Origin: Paenibacillus urinalis | Lineage (GTDB): Bacteria > Bacillota > Bacilli > Paenibacillales > Paenibacillaceae | Reading direction: 5' to 3' | Length of the DNA: 64,000 nt | Assembly: GCF_028747985.1 (NCBI RefSeq) | Contig: NZ_CP118108.1 | Span: 2,051,501 to 2,115,500 of the forward strand | Translations under genes and position numbers: made by a program | The notes under the pieces: model-generated | Database searches by the model: none | Told to the model about the DNA's origin: nothing | What the model saw: the letters and a program-made list of their open reading frames with translations, nothing else | Shown: one piece after another, positions 46,651 to 56,261 of the stretch | How positions within the stretch are numbered: position 1 is the first letter of the stretch | Layout of the letters: each line of letters begins with the position of its first letter

Positions 46651-47628
46651 ATGCAGACTTATGAACAGGCGCTTGAGCAAGGAAAAGAATTTCTTCTCTT
46701 GCATGATGATTACCTGATCGTGTCGCATGTACAGCCGGACGGAGATGCAGTCAGCTCCACCGTAATGGTGGGCTGGCTTCTCTCATGTCTGGGGAAGAAA
46801 TTCACGATGATCAACGAAGGACCAATACCACAGCGCATGCAGTATCTGTGGAATGCGGACCAAATACTTAATGCGTCATTGCAATCCCCTCCGAAGCAGT
46901 TTCAACAGGTTATCTGCGTGGATTGTGCGGATTATGAGCGTGTAGGCAAAGTAACGCACTGGTTTGCAGATGAGGCCAATATTTTGAATATTGATCATCA
47001 TCCGACGAACAACGGTTATGGCAAAGTGAACATCATTAAGGACGATGCAGCAGCAACTGCAGAAATTTTATATGATCTTGTTGAAGCTTGTGGTGTGGCT
47101 TGGGATAAGGAAGCAGCTACAGCTGCATACACGGGTCTATTGACTGACACCGGAGGGTTTCGATATTCAAGCACAAGTCCGAAGGTGATGAAGATCGCCT
47201 CTGATCTGCTTGCGCTTGGTGTCAATGGTCCTGAGCTGGCTGAACGACTTCTTGAAGAGATTACATTGCCACAGCTAAAAGTACTGACAAGAGCTCTTAA
47301 TACATTATCTATTTCTGAAGATGGGCAAATTGCCTGGGTCGTTGTTACTCCGGAAGACATGACAGAATGCGGTGCTCAAAATGATGATCTCGAAGGAATC
47401 GTTAACTACCCGCGGAATATTCAAGGGGTCGAGGTTGGTATTCTTTTTAAAGTTATTAGTGATGAGGTCGCTAAAGTCAGCTTCAGATCAGCGGGTAAGG
47501 TGGACGTAGCGGCTCTCGCCCAAGGCTTTGGGGGCGGCGGACATGTTCGAGCAGCAGGAGCTAGAGTGGAAGGTCCATGGCAGGACACAGTGAATGAAGT
47601 TGTAGAACGGGTGAAATCACAATTATGA
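46651..47628 (+). CDS. nrnA: DHH-family oligoribonuclease / pAp phosphatase NrnA
   Basis: NrnA degrades short RNAs and 3'-phosphoadenosine 5'-phosphate. The 325-residue product has the DHH superfamily motifs: SHVQPDGDAVSS, CVDCADYERVG and the namesake in NIDHHPTNNGYG. The DHHA1 domain ends with FGGGGHVRAAGARVEG. Its location after rbfA differs from B. subtilis, where nrnA lies elsewhere. It overlaps truB by four bases. Confidence 0.95.
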   Translation: MQTYEQALEQGKEFLLLHDDYLIVSHVQPDGDAVSSTVMVGWLLSCLGKKFTMINEGPIPQRMQYLWNADQILNASLQSPPKQFQQVICVDCADYERVGKVTHWFADEANILNIDHHPTNNGYGKVNIIKDDAAATAEILYDLVEACGVAWDKEAATAAYTGLLTDTGGFRYSSTSPKVMKIASDLLALGVNGPELAERLLEEITLPQLKVLTRALNTLSISEDGQIAWVVVTPEDMTECGAQNDDLEGIVNYPRNIQGVEVGILFKVISDEVAKVSFRSAGKVDVAALAQGFGGGGHVRAAGARVEGPWQDTVNEVVERVKSQL

Positions 47629-48548
47629 ACGGATATGAAGGTGTGCTTCCGGTATACAAGCCAGCAGGCTTTACATCCCATGATGTCGTAGCGAAGATGC
47701 GGGGCATTCTGAAGATGAAGAGGATCGGACATACAGGTACACTTGACCCTCAGGTCACAGGGGTGCTTCCATTGTGTCTCGGTAGAGCGACAAGAGTGGT
47801 TGAATATTTACAGGAGCTTCCGAAGGAATATGAGGCCACGCTTCGATTGGGCATTGCAACAGATACCGAAGATATTACCGGGGAGATCATTGAACAAGTG
47901 GATCTGGTCGAGGTTACTCCAGAAGAAGTTAAACAAGTCCTGGAGCAATTTAGAGGGAAGATTTCTCAGGTTCCTCCCATGTATTCAGCGGTTAAGGTGG
48001 ATGGAAAGAGGCTGTATGAGCTGGCTCGTCAAGGAAAGACGGTTGAGCGCAAGAGCCGTGAGGTAACCATCCATGAGCTGGAGCTGACAGGACTTACGAT
48101 TAAAGACGGCTACCCCGAAATATCATTTCGTGTGCTGTGCTCCAAAGGTACTTATATACGTACGCTATGTGTGGATATTGGCAAGACATTGGGTTATCCT
48201 TCCACGATGGTGGAGCTTACAAGAACGATGTCGGCGGGAATTCCTGTGGGTCGTTGTCTTAAGATTGAGGAGATAGAGCAATGTGTTAATGAGGGGACTC
48301 TGTCCAGTTATCTCATTCCAACCGACCAATCCATATGGAACATGCCTGCTTACCGCTTGGAAGAAGGTTATGAAAAATCCGTGTTTCAGGGAAAAAAGCT
48401 TTCTGATACACTCTTGAATCAGAAAATTAATGAAGAAGGATTGTTAAGGCTATATTCTGCCAATGAACAATTTTTAGGGATTTTTGATTGGACAGCAGAA
48501 TCGGGTATAATTACACCTGTCAAAGTGTTTTTGCCAGAGCCTTCTTAA
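47625..48548 (+). CDS. truB: tRNA pseudouridine-55 synthase
   Basis: TruB makes pseudouridine 55 in the T-loop of tRNA. The 307-residue product starts with VLPVYKPAGFTSHDVV and has the catalytic Asp D41 in HTGTLDPQVTGVLPL, plus the KVDGKRLYELARQG stretch. It starts at ATG 47625 overlapping nrnA and precedes ribF. Confidence 0.98.
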   Translation: MNGYEGVLPVYKPAGFTSHDVVAKMRGILKMKRIGHTGTLDPQVTGVLPLCLGRATRVVEYLQELPKEYEATLRLGIATDTEDITGEIIEQVDLVEVTPEEVKQVLEQFRGKISQVPPMYSAVKVDGKRLYELARQGKTVERKSREVTIHELELTGLTIKDGYPEISFRVLCSKGTYIRTLCVDIGKTLGYPSTMVELTRTMSAGIPVGRCLKIEEIEQCVNEGTLSSYLIPTDQSIWNMPAYRLEEGYEKSVFQGKKLSDTLLNQKINEEGLLRLYSANEQFLGIFDWTAESGIITPVKVFLPEPS

Positions 48549-48604
48549 TACTTAATCTTAATATAGGCTTATCGTAAAATCGTGGGAATTGCAGGTGAAT
48601 AATT

Positions 48605-49558
48605 GTGATAAGAAAGATGCTATCTTTCCCGCTGGCAGAAGGTATACTGGATGAACTGTCGAAGCCGCAGGTGCTTGCGATTGGACAATTTGACGGACTC
48701 CATCACGGTCATGCCAGTGTCATACAAACCGCAGTGAATCTGTCCCGGGAGCAGGGAATACAGTCTGCTGTGCTGACATTCCATCCTCATCCGAAAGAAG
48801 TCATGCGGAAAGGGGACTACCAAGGATATCTAACCCCGCTGAAAGAGAAAGAGGCTATTCTAGAAGAGATGGACGTCGATGTCATGTACGTTCTGGAGTT
48901 CAACGAGTCGTTGTCGAATCTGTCTCCTGAACAATTCGTGAATCAATTTCTAATCAAGCTTGGTGTCCAAACCGCCGTTGTCGGCTTTGATTTTCGATTT
49001 GGCCACAAGGGCGCAGGTGATGAGAATTCACTAAGAGAACTAGGTGCGCCATCTATGAATGTGATTACGGTTCCGCCGCTCAGGCTGGATGGTGAGAAGA
49101 TCAGCAGCTCGTTTATTCGAAAAGCTCTTCATGAAGGCGACATCAACGAAGTTACTCGAATGCTGGGCAGACCTTACTCTTTTACGGGAATTGTCATGGA
49201 TGGAGAGAAGCGCGGTCGTACGATTGGCTTCCCGACAGCCAATGTCGAGCCTTCCGAGAATTATGTGGTCCCTCTAAAAGGGGTATACGCCGTGTGGGTG
49301 ACACATGACAACAGGAGACATCCCGGAGTGATGAATATTGGGGTTAAGCCCACGTTTCATGACAACCGTACCAAGCCATCCTTTGAAGTACATTTGCTCG
49401 ATTTCAGCGGCGACTTGTACGGGGAAGAGCTGAAGGTGGAGCTTATCCATTTCCTTAGAACAGAGCAGAAATTTTCTTCAATCGATGCGCTCATCGCCCA
49501 GATCAAGCAGGATTCAGTGACGGCAAGTCAGCTTCTGACCGGTGATTCTCAAAACTAG
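48605..49558 (+). CDS. ribF: Bifunctional riboflavin kinase/FAD synthetase
   Basis: RibF (RibC in B. subtilis) converts riboflavin to FMN and then FAD. The 317-residue product has the FAD synthetase N-terminal domain with GQFDGLHHGH and FRFGHKGAGD. The C-terminal flavokinase domain has KRGRTIGFPTANVEPSE. GTG 48605 is the apparent start after AGGTGA; ATG 48617 is possible. I saw no FMN riboswitch in the 56-base leader. Confidence 0.97.
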   Translation: MIRKMLSFPLAEGILDELSKPQVLAIGQFDGLHHGHASVIQTAVNLSREQGIQSAVLTFHPHPKEVMRKGDYQGYLTPLKEKEAILEEMDVDVMYVLEFNESLSNLSPEQFVNQFLIKLGVQTAVVGFDFRFGHKGAGDENSLRELGAPSMNVITVPPLRLDGEKISSSFIRKALHEGDINEVTRMLGRPYSFTGIVMDGEKRGRTIGFPTANVEPSENYVVPLKGVYAVWVTHDNRRHPGVMNIGVKPTFHDNRTKPSFEVHLLDFSGDLYGEELKVELIHFLRTEQKFSSIDALIAQIKQDSVTASQLLTGDSQN

Positions 49559-49579
49559 TAACAGATTAGGAAGTTTAGA

Positions 49580-49609
49580 TTTACATGAAATAGGCAAGTA
49601 TGTTATACT
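49580..49609 (+). promoter_or_regulatory. Sigma-A promoter of rpsO
   Basis: TTTACA (49580-49585), an 18-base spacer and TATACT (49604-49609), with TG at 49601-49602, lie just upstream of the rpsO leader, in the gap after ribF. It separates rpsO and pnp from the nusA operon. Confidence 0.75.
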
Positions 49610-49637
49610 GAAAGACGTTGTTAATTAAACAACATAA

Positions 49638-49685
49638 CCTTAGCTTTGGTTGAAGGGCTCTCACCGGCCGCAACGAGGCTAAAGG
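49638..49685 (+). promoter_or_regulatory. S15 (rpsO) leader RNA, likely autoregulatory
   Basis: CCTTAGC (49638-49644) pairs with GCTAAAGG (49678-49685), enclosing an inner GGC/GCC-rich arm. This three-way-junction layout is like the Bacillus-type S15 mRNA leaders in which S15 represses its own translation. The structure ends 26 bases before the rpsO start, next to its ribosome binding site. Confidence 0.6.
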
Positions 49686-49711
49686 CGATTATACTGAAGG
49701 AGGTGAACAGG

Positions 49712-49981
49712 ATGGCATTAACTCAAGAACGTAAACAACAATTGATCGAAGAGCACAAAACTCACGAGTCCGATACTGGATCTCCAGAGGTGCAAGTTGC
49801 TATCCTTTCGGAAAACATCAAGAACTTGACTGATCACTTGCGTACGCACAAGAAAGACCACCATTCCCGTCGCGGGCTTTTGAAAATGGTAGGTCAACGC
49901 CGTAAGCTTCTTGCTTACGTGAAGAAAAAAGACGTTAAACGTTACAGCGCTTTGATCGAGAAGCTTGGATTGCGCCGTTAA
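49712..49981 (+). CDS. rpsO: 30S ribosomal protein S15
   Basis: S15 binds 16S rRNA early in assembly. The 89-residue product has the classic [20 protein letters not shown], the later [21 protein letters not shown] and the [21 protein letters not shown] stretch broken across helices. ATG 49712 is chosen after GAAGGAGGTGAA; the longer frame from 49646 lies inside the leader structure. Confidence 0.99.
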   Translation: MALTQERKQQLIEEHKTHESDTGSPEVQVAILSENIKNLTDHLRTHKKDHHSRRGLLKMVGQRRKLLAYVKKKDVKRYSALIEKLGLRR

Positions 49982-49995
49982 TCATCGTATATCCT

Positions 49996-50060
49996 AACAA
50001 CGACAGCCTGGTTGTCCCCGTCCTCTATGAAGAGTACGGGCTCGCAGCCGGGTTGTTTTG
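49996..50060 (+). terminator. Stem-loop between rpsO and pnp
   Basis: CCCGT-CTCT (50017-50026) pairs with AGAG-ACGGG (50031-50040), and outer arms AACAAC (49996-50001) and GTTGTT (50052-50057) can extend it. A short T-run follows. Partial termination or RNase processing between rpsO and pnp is likely. Confidence 0.55.
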
Positions 50061-50176
50061 TAGATTGGGCTTCTTTTTTATTCATATTAGATAGTCTGAT
50101 GCGTTGTTTATGAATTAGCTTTAAGCAGGTAATACTGGATATAACGATATTAATGGAGAAGATAAGGAGGGATTTC

Positions 50177-52273
50177 ATGGAACAACGTGTTGAAATGATG
50201 CTTGGCGGCCGCAAGCTCGTCTTAGAAACTGGAAGACTTGCTAAGCAGGCAAACGCTGCTGTGACTGCACGCTATGGTGACACTGTCATTTTATGTACTG
50301 TGACTGCTTCTAGTGAACCGAAGGATTTGGATTTTTTCCCACTGACAGTCAACTATGAAGAGAGATTGTATGCTGTAGGTAAAATTCCGGGTGGATTTAT
50401 TAAGAGAGAAGGCAGACCTAGCGAGAAAGCAATTCTTGCAAGCCGTCTGACGGACCGTCCAATTCGTCCGCTATTTCCGGAAGGGTTCCGTAATGATGTT
50501 CAAGTTCTGAATCTCGTCATGAGTGTGGATCAGGATTGTGAACCTGAAATTACAGCGATGATCGGTACTTCTGCCGCGCTTAGTATTTCCGATGTTCCGT
50601 TTAACGGTCCAATTGGAGGCGTTGCTGTAGGTCGTGTGAACGGCGAGTTCGTCATCAACCCTGACATTCAGCAGCAGGAAGCCAGTGACATCTATGTAGT
50701 CGTATCCGGTACGAAGGATGCTATTATGATGGTTGAAGCTGAAGCGAACGAAGTGCCTGAAGAGGTTATGCTCGAAGCGATCATGTTCGGTCATGAAGAG
50801 ATCAAAAATATTGTTGCTGTCATTGAGCAGCTTGCTGCGATGGCGGGCAAAGAAAAAATGCAGGTTAAACTGCATTCTGTTGATGAAACGGTAAATAAAG
50901 AAGTACGCGACTACGCTGCAAGCCGTCTGGTTGAAGCAGTTCGTATCGAAGAGAAGCATGCAAGACAGGATGCGATTGATGCCATTAACGATGAAACGGT
51001 TGCTTTCTTTGAAGAGAAGTACATAGAAACTCCGGAGCTGCTGAAAGACGTGAAAGAAATTCTTCACGACATCGTTAAGGAAGAAGTTCGTCGTCTGATT
51101 ACGCATGACAAGGTTCGCCCAGATGGACGAGCACTGGCTGAGATCCGTCCGATCGACTGCGATACAAGTCTCTTGCCTCGTACACATGGATCTGGACTGT
51201 TTACTCGTGGGCAGACTCAAGCACTTAGTGTGTGTACGCTTGGAGCGCTTGGAGATGTTCAAATTCTGGATGGTATTGATCCGGAAGAGACTAAACGCTT
51301 TATGCACCATTACAACTTCCCTCCGTTCAGCGTAGGAGAAGCAAGACCGCTTCGTCCTCCAGGTCGTCGTGAGATTGGTCATGGTGCACTTGGTGAGCGA
51401 GCTCTCTCCAAAGTGATTCCGCCAGAATCGGAATTCCCATACACGATCCGTCTTGTATCCGAAGTTATTGAATCTAACGGTTCGACTTCCCAAGCAAGTA
51501 TTTGTGCATCTACGCTGGCTATGATGGATGCAGGTGTGCCGATCAAAGCACCAGTTGCTGGTGTAGCTATGGGTCTGATCAAGGATGGGGAGCATGTATC
51601 CATTCTTACCGATATTCAAGGCATGGAAGATCACCTGGGTGATATGGACTTTAAGGTTGCAGGTACAGCTGAAGGTGTAACTGCGATTCAGATGGATATT
51701 AAGATTGATGGTATCGACCGCAGCATTTTGTCTGACGCGCTTACGCAAGCTAGAGAAGGACGGATGCATATTCTGGGTAAAATGATGGAGGCCATCCAAG
51801 CACCTAGAGAGACACTGTCTCAATATGCACCTAAAATTCTGACGATGTACATTAATCCGGACAAGATCCGTGATGTGATCGGTGCAGGCGGTAAAGTAAT
51901 CAACAAGATTATTGAAGAGACCGGTGTTAAGATTGACATCGAGCAAGACGGTCGTGTCTTTATTTCTTCTGCCGATCAAGAGATGAACGATAAAGCCCGC
52001 GCCATTATTGAGGGAATTGTTCGTGAAGTCGTCGTAGGCGAGATCTATGTTGGTAAAGTCAAACGTGTAGAGAAGTTTGGTGCATTTGTTGAAGTACTCC
52101 CTAACAAAGAGGGACTCGTTCACATTTCCCAGCTATCTACTGAGCGTGTTGCTAAGGTGGAAGACGTCGTTGCAGTGGGTGATTCTATCACTGTCAAAGT
52201 AACGGAGATCGATCAGCAAGGACGTATTAATCTTTCGCGCAAAGCAGTACTTACAGCTGAAACGAAAGCCTAA
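50177..52273 (+). CDS. pnp: Polynucleotide phosphorylase
   Basis: PNPase is a phosphorolytic 3'-5' exoribonuclease, part of RNA turnover. The 698-residue product has two RNase PH domains (with [15 protein letters not shown] and [17 protein letters not shown]). The KH domain shows [17 protein letters not shown] and the S1 domain [23 protein letters not shown] 50177 follows AAGGAGGG. Two terminators follow it. A long frame on the opposite strand is a codon-bias shadow. Confidence 0.99.
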   Translation: MEQRVEMMLGGRKLVLETGRLAKQANAAVTARYGDTVILCTVTASSEPKDLDFFPLTVNYEERLYAVGKIPGGFIKREGRPSEKAILASRLTDRPIRPLFPEGFRNDVQVLNLVMSVDQDCEPEITAMIGTSAALSISDVPFNGPIGGVAVGRVNGEFVINPDIQQQEASDIYVVVSGTKDAIMMVEAEANEVPEEVMLEAIMFGHEEIKNIVAVIEQLAAMAGKEKMQVKLHSVDETVNKEVRDYAASRLVEAVRIEEKHARQDAIDAINDETVAFFEEKYIETPELLKDVKEILHDIVKEEVRRLITHDKVRPDGRALAEIRPIDCDTSLLPRTHGSGLFTRGQTQALSVCTLGALGDVQILDGIDPEETKRFMHHYNFPPFSVGEARPLRPPGRREIGHGALGERALSKVIPPESEFPYTIRLVSEVIESNGSTSQASICASTLAMMDAGVPIKAPVAGVAMGLIKDGEHVSILTDIQGMEDHLGDMDFKVAGTAEGVTAIQMDIKIDGIDRSILSDALTQAREGRMHILGKMMEAIQAPRETLSQYAPKILTMYINPDKIRDVIGAGGKVINKIIEETGVKIDIEQDGRVFISSADQEMNDKARAIIEGIVREVVVGEIYVGKVKRVEKFGAFVEVLPNKEGLVHISQLSTERVAKVEDVVAVGDSITVKVTEIDQQGRINLSRKAVLTAETKA

Positions 52274-52288
52274 CATATTATTGCTCTT

Positions 52289-52324
52289 AAAGAGAGACAG
52301 AACTCGAATTCTGGCTCTTTTTTT
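52289..52324 (+). terminator. First terminator after pnp
   Basis: AAAGAG and CAGAA pair with TTCTG and CTCTTT, and TTTTTTT follows. The stem is interrupted by a few mismatches but the T-run is strong. Confidence 0.75.
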
Positions 52325-52364
52325 GATGCATGGGACTCCACATATGAAAATAGATTTTTAATCG

Positions 52365-52387
52365 AACGCCTTTCCGGCGTTTTTTTG
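52365..52387 (+). terminator. Second terminator after pnp
   Basis: AACGCC (52365-52370) pairs with GGCGTT (52376-52381) around a short loop, followed by seven T residues. Together with the preceding structure this forms a tandem terminator closing the rpsO-pnp unit. Confidence 0.85.
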
Positions 52388-52447
52388 TACATATTGGAAC
52401 CGCCGCCGTCATAAAATGGGACAAACGAGGGGCGGGAGGTTAGACGT

Positions 52448-53437
52448 GTGAAGACGCAACATAAAAAATGGGCTGTCATCATCGCTAGTACGCTGGCTGT
52501 AGTTACGATTGGACAAGCCACGGGCATTACAAATCATTTTCCACTGGAGCGGAATGTAAATACAGAGGATGCTTTTGATATGTACGTCAATGCGGTCCCT
52601 GAGGATGAGCTGAAGCAGCAAATCGAGGAAAAGGCGGCAGAGCTTAAGGTACTGCCGATTGACGCCAAGGTTGATCGGGTTTGGAAGGCCATTCCTGGAT
52701 ATAACGGAATCGAAGTGGATGTTCAGGCGACTTACCTTCAGGCACGTTCAAATCCCAACGCAGCGTCTATCCCACTAGTCTATAAGCAAATACCACCGAA
52801 AGTGACACTGGATGACCTTGGAGCTCAGCCGATTTATCGTGGAAATCCCGAGAAGAAAATGGCTTCCTTCATGATAAACGTCGCATGGGGGAACGAGTAT
52901 ATCGTTCCAATACTGGATATCCTTGATGAGTATAAAGTAAAGGCGACTTTTTTTCTCGATGGAAGCTGGCTGAAGAAGAACGAGCAAATGGCCAAGGAGA
53001 TACAGAAGAGAGGTCATGAACTGGAGAATCATGCCTATTCTCACCCGAACATGAGTCAGCTTACGACAGAGAGGGCTACGCTTGAAATTTCGAAGACGAA
53101 GTCACTATTAAAGGAAATGCTTGGTGTGGAGAACAAATGGTTTGCTCCTCCGTCCGGAGATTATGATCAGGAGACGGTGGAGCTCGCAAGACAGCAGGGC
53201 TTGAAGACTGTCTTGTGGACGATAGATACTGTCGACTGGAAGAAGCCGAGTCCAGATAGTGTGGTGGCCAAGATTACCAAAGGAGTAGAGCCAGGCTCTC
53301 TCATACTGATGCATCCGACCGCATCCTCAGCCGGGGCGATGCGAGGGATGATCGAAGGGATAACACAGAAAGGAATCAAGCTGGGTACGGTTAGCGATAC
53401 CTTGTCCTCTGAGAGACTCGATGTGCCTGAAAGTTGA
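52448..53437 (+). CDS. ylxY: Sporulation-associated polysaccharide deacetylase-like protein YlxY
   Basis: The 329-residue product has an N-terminal membrane anchor/signal segment (about residues 8-26) and a C-terminal NodB-type domain. The family motif 2 region is present as ELENHAYSHPNMSQL. However, motif 1 (usually TFDDGP) reads MINVAWGNEYIVP, so the catalytic Asp pair is absent; this is the YlxY-type sporulation subfamily. GTG 52448 follows GGAGGT. It sits between pnp and mlpA, the B. subtilis order. Confidence 0.93.
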   Translation: MKTQHKKWAVIIASTLAVVTIGQATGITNHFPLERNVNTEDAFDMYVNAVPEDELKQQIEEKAAELKVLPIDAKVDRVWKAIPGYNGIEVDVQATYLQARSNPNAASIPLVYKQIPPKVTLDDLGAQPIYRGNPEKKMASFMINVAWGNEYIVPILDILDEYKVKATFFLDGSWLKKNEQMAKEIQKRGHELENHAYSHPNMSQLTTERATLEISKTKSLLKEMLGVENKWFAPPSGDYDQETVELARQQGLKTVLWTIDTVDWKKPSPDSVVAKITKGVEPGSLILMHPTASSAGAMRGMIEGITQKGIKLGTVSDTLSSERLDVPES

Positions 53438-53514
53438 GTGCAGCCGGTTTTTTTGGTAGGATTAATGCTGTCGATCGTTAATCATATTCAAGACAAAGCA
53501 ATGGAGGGCCAATC

Positions 53515-54789
53515 GTGAAAAAAATGATACTTAGTAATGGCCTAAGAGTGGTCATGGAGCAGATTCCGACCAGCCGATCGGTATCCTTCGGTATTTGGGT
53601 GAAGACAGGTTCTCGCAATGAGGATGATTCAATAAATGGAGTGTCACACTTTATCGAGCATATGCTGTTTAAAGGAACAGATCGCTTTGATGCGAAGGAC
53701 ATAGCAGAGCAGTTTGATGCCATCGGCGGCAATGTCAATGCGTTCACATCCAAGGAGTACACTTGCTATTATGCTAAAGTATTGGATGAGCATTTACCTA
53801 TCGCTGTTGATGTATTGTCAGATATGTTCTTCCACTCCAAATTTGATAGTGAAGAGCTCGTTAAGGAGAAGAATGTGATCCTTGAAGAGATTTCCATGTA
53901 TGAGGATACACCGGATGATATGGTGCATGATCTGATCTCCCTGGCTGCTTATGGAGAGCATCCTTTAGCTTATCCGATATTAGGTACGGAAGAGAAGCTG
54001 AGCACGATGAACGAGTTCAGCCTGCGCTCCTATATGAACGAGCAGTACACGATCGAGAACACCGTCATTAGTTTAGCTGGAAACATTGACGAAGACAGCA
54101 CGATCGAGCTGCTTGAGAAGTACTTTGGTTCATTTAATGTACATAGTCCGGCAAATCGGTCTGGTATTAAGGCTCCTGATTTCAAAGGTAATCTGCTGTT
54201 TCACAAAAAGAAAACAGAGCAGAATCATATTTGTCTGGCCTTTCCCGGATGTTCGATCCATGATGACAAGCAGTACGCCATGGTGCTCATTAACAATGCC
54301 ATCGGCGGCGGAATGAGTTCGCGGCTGTTTCAAGAGATTCGGGAGAAGCGCGGGCTTGCTTACTCCGTATATTCGTATCATAGTGCTCATGCAGATAGTG
54401 GGCTATTCACGATCTATGCGGGTACAGCACCTAAGCAAACGAAGGAAGTCATGGACCTGACAAGTGGAATTTTGCAGGATCTGGCTGAGAATGGACTTAC
54501 TGAGGATGAGCTGCGCAAAGGGAAGGAACAGCTGAAAGGCAGTCTTATTTTAAGTCTGGAAGGTACCGGAAGCCGTATGAATCGAAACGGTAAGAATGAA
54601 CTGATGGTAGGTAAGCATCAAACACTTGATGAGATTATCGCCAAAATTGAACGGGTTACAATGGATGATGTGAATGCTGTACTTGATCGAATGTTCGCAC
54701 AGCCGTATGCGCTTGCTATGGTAGGAGCCTCAGATCGTGCGATTGCATCACTTAGGAGGGACGATTTTGTCAATACACGTACAAATTAA
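53515..54789 (+). CDS. mlpA: M16-family zinc peptidase MlpA (YmxG)
   Basis: MlpA is an M16 (insulinase-like) peptidase; in B. subtilis it reduces extracellular protease expression. The 424-residue product has the inverted zinc motif [11 protein letters not shown], the downstream [12 protein letters not shown] and the substrate-binding-like [24 protein letters not shown] 53515 follows TGGAGGG. A weak promoter-like TTGAGT with TAGGAT 17 bases later lies upstream at 53434-53462. Its end overlaps dut by 23 bases. Confidence 0.96.
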   Translation: MKKMILSNGLRVVMEQIPTSRSVSFGIWVKTGSRNEDDSINGVSHFIEHMLFKGTDRFDAKDIAEQFDAIGGNVNAFTSKEYTCYYAKVLDEHLPIAVDVLSDMFFHSKFDSEELVKEKNVILEEISMYEDTPDDMVHDLISLAAYGEHPLAYPILGTEEKLSTMNEFSLRSYMNEQYTIENTVISLAGNIDEDSTIELLEKYFGSFNVHSPANRSGIKAPDFKGNLLFHKKKTEQNHICLAFPGCSIHDDKQYAMVLINNAIGGGMSSRLFQEIREKRGLAYSVYSYHSAHADSGLFTIYAGTAPKQTKEVMDLTSGILQDLAENGLTEDELRKGKEQLKGSLILSLEGTGSRMNRNGKNELMVGKHQTLDEIIAKIERVTMDDVNAVLDRMFAQPYALAMVGASDRAIASLRRDDFVNTRTN

Positions 54790-55213
54790 AAAAATGCCTG
54801 GAACCGAGGACATTCCGCTTCCGATGCAAATGTCTGAGCTGGCTGCCGGGTTTGATTTATATGCCGCAGTTGATGCGGAGACGGTGCTGAAGCCGGGAGA
54901 AAGAGCATTAATTCCTACGGGATTTGCGATGGCGATTCCTGCAGGCTACGAAGCACAGATTCGTCCTAGAAGCGGGCTGGCCTTCAAGCACGGGATAACT
55001 TGTCTTAACACACCTGGAACAATTGATGCTGATTATCGGGGAGAAGTGAAGGTTCTTCTTATCAATCTTGGTAATGAGCCCTTCGTGATTGCGCGTGGAG
55101 AAAGAGTAGCTCAAATGGTCATTCAGGCCGTGCCTCAAGTTATCATTGCAGAGGTTTCCGAGCTGTCTGAAACGGTGCGCGGTGCAGGCGGATTTGGTCA
55201 TACAGGTAAATAA
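54767..55213 (+). CDS. dut: dUTP diphosphatase
   Basis: Dut hydrolyses dUTP, keeping uracil out of DNA. The 148-residue trimeric-type product has the motifs [47 protein letters not shown] and the C-terminal [14 protein letters not shown] 54767 follows AGGAGGG and overlaps mlpA. B. subtilis carries ymxH at this locus instead. Confidence 0.98.
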   Translation: MSIHVQIKKMPGTEDIPLPMQMSELAAGFDLYAAVDAETVLKPGERALIPTGFAMAIPAGYEAQIRPRSGLAFKHGITCLNTPGTIDADYRGEVKVLLINLGNEPFVIARGERVAQMVIQAVPQVIIAEVSELSETVRGAGGFGHTGK

Positions 55214-55230
55214 AATAAAGTAAATTGCGC

Positions 55231-55258
55231 AGCCGCTCTTTCTGAGAGCGGCTTTTTT
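55231..55258 (+). terminator. Terminator after dut
   Basis: AGCCGCTCT (55231-55239) pairs perfectly with AGAGCGGCT (55245-55253) around a five-base loop (TTCTG), followed by TTTTTT. A classic Rho-independent terminator. Confidence 0.95.
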
Positions 55259-55265
55259 ATATTTG

Positions 55266-55283
55266 AGGATTTTACAAAATCCT
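55266..55283. repeat. Palindrome upstream of dpaA
   Basis: AGGATTTT (55266-55273) and AAAATCCT (55276-55283) form an 18-base near-perfect palindrome with a two-base centre. It lies about 75 bases before dpaA, just upstream of a sigma-K-like promoter. It has no T-run, so it looks more like a dyad operator than a terminator. Confidence 0.5.
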
Positions 55284-55295
55284 GGCTTTCGAATC

Positions 55296-55323
55296 ACCAG
55301 GGCAAACTTCACGGCATAAGATG
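55296..55323 (+). promoter_or_regulatory. Possible sigma-K promoter of dpaAB
   Basis: AC at 55296-55297 and CATAAGATG at 55315-55323, with 17 bases between, match the sigma-K pattern AC-N16/17-CATANNNTA apart from one base. In B. subtilis the dpaAB (spoVF) operon is under mother-cell sigma-K control, which supports the assignment. Confidence 0.45.
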
Positions 55324-55357
55324 ACAGCGTAAAGTCGTGGAAAGGAGTGACATCCTG

Positions 55358-56242
55358 ATGTTGACCGGATTACGGATCGTCGTTCTAGGCGGAGATGCAC
55401 GTCAGTTAGAGGTCATTCGTCGCTGCGCTGAGCTTGATGCGTCAGTTAGTATTGTTGGTTTTGATACTCTCCAGCAGATCCCTGATGGAGCGGTAAAGGA
55501 AGAACTGAGTGAGCATCTCCTCACTTCAGCAGATGTTGTCATACTGCCCGTAGTTGGCTGTGATGATGAGGGGTATATCCAAGCAAAATATGCGACAGAG
55601 GGAACCGTTCTTCAATTAACACCTGAACTGGCAGGAGCACTTCCTGTACATAGTTCGGTCTATACAGGAATAGCGAAGCCGTATTTGAAGGAGCTGTGCA
55701 GTAATCATAATCTACGTCTGGTAGAACTGCTAGAACGGGATGATGTCGCCATTCATAATTCAATTCCAACAGCAGAAGGCGCGATCATGATTGCGATTCA
55801 GAATACAGATTTTACGATTCACAATTCGGTAGCTCTGGTGCTGGGTATGGGACGTACGGGATTTACCATGGCTAAAACATTGCAGGGACTCGGTGCCGAT
55901 GTAAGGGTGAGCGTAAGACGTGAGGAAGATGCAGCCAAAGCGTCGGTGATGGGCCTAAAGCCTTTCCTGACAAGGGATTTAGCGAATTATGCCGGGGAGG
56001 CCGACTTGATTTTTAATACGATACCGTCTATGATTATCACAGCACAAATCCTGTCCAAAATGAAACCTAAATCGTTTATTATTGATCTGGCCTCAGCGCC
56101 TGGAGGGACCGATTTCCGTTATGCGGAGAAGCGCGGAATCAAAGCGATGCTCGCTCCCGGGCTCCCTGGCATTGTTGCTCCCAAAACAGCTGGTGAGATT
56201 ATCGCAAATTCGATCGTCAGTTTGCTGCTTTGTGATCAATAA
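55358..56242 (+). CDS. dpaA: Dipicolinate synthase subunit A
   Basis: DpaA (SpoVFA) is the NAD(P)-binding subunit of dipicolinate synthase in the mother cell, which oxidises dihydrodipicolinate to DPA. The 294-residue product starts MLTGLRIVVLGGDARQLEV, has the nucleotide-binding GMGRTGFTMAKTL, and ends with APGLPGIVAPKTAGEI. ATG 55358 matches the B. subtilis N-terminus and follows AAAGGAGTG. dpaB lies 19 bases downstream. Confidence 0.98.
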   Translation: MLTGLRIVVLGGDARQLEVIRRCAELDASVSIVGFDTLQQIPDGAVKEELSEHLLTSADVVILPVVGCDDEGYIQAKYATEGTVLQLTPELAGALPVHSSVYTGIAKPYLKELCSNHNLRLVELLERDDVAIHNSIPTAEGAIMIAIQNTDFTIHNSVALVLGMGRTGFTMAKTLQGLGADVRVSVRREEDAAKASVMGLKPFLTRDLANYAGEADLIFNTIPSMIITAQILSKMKPKSFIIDLASAPGGTDFRYAEKRGIKAMLAPGLPGIVAPKTAGEIIANSIVSLLLCDQ

Positions 56243-56261
56243 TGAACGGAGGAATCAGGTT

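Noticed and set aside
48549..48604. Search for an FMN riboswitch before ribF
   Set aside because: The leader is only 56 bases and shows no FMN-aptamer-like conserved segments.
50471..52123. 550-codon open frame on the minus strand
   Set aside because: It lies antisense inside pnp, has no recognisable motif, and has the His/Asn/Cys-rich composition typical of codon-bias shadows in highly expressed genes.
53440..53456. T-run after ylxY considered as a terminator
   Set aside because: No stem of useful length precedes the run of T residues.
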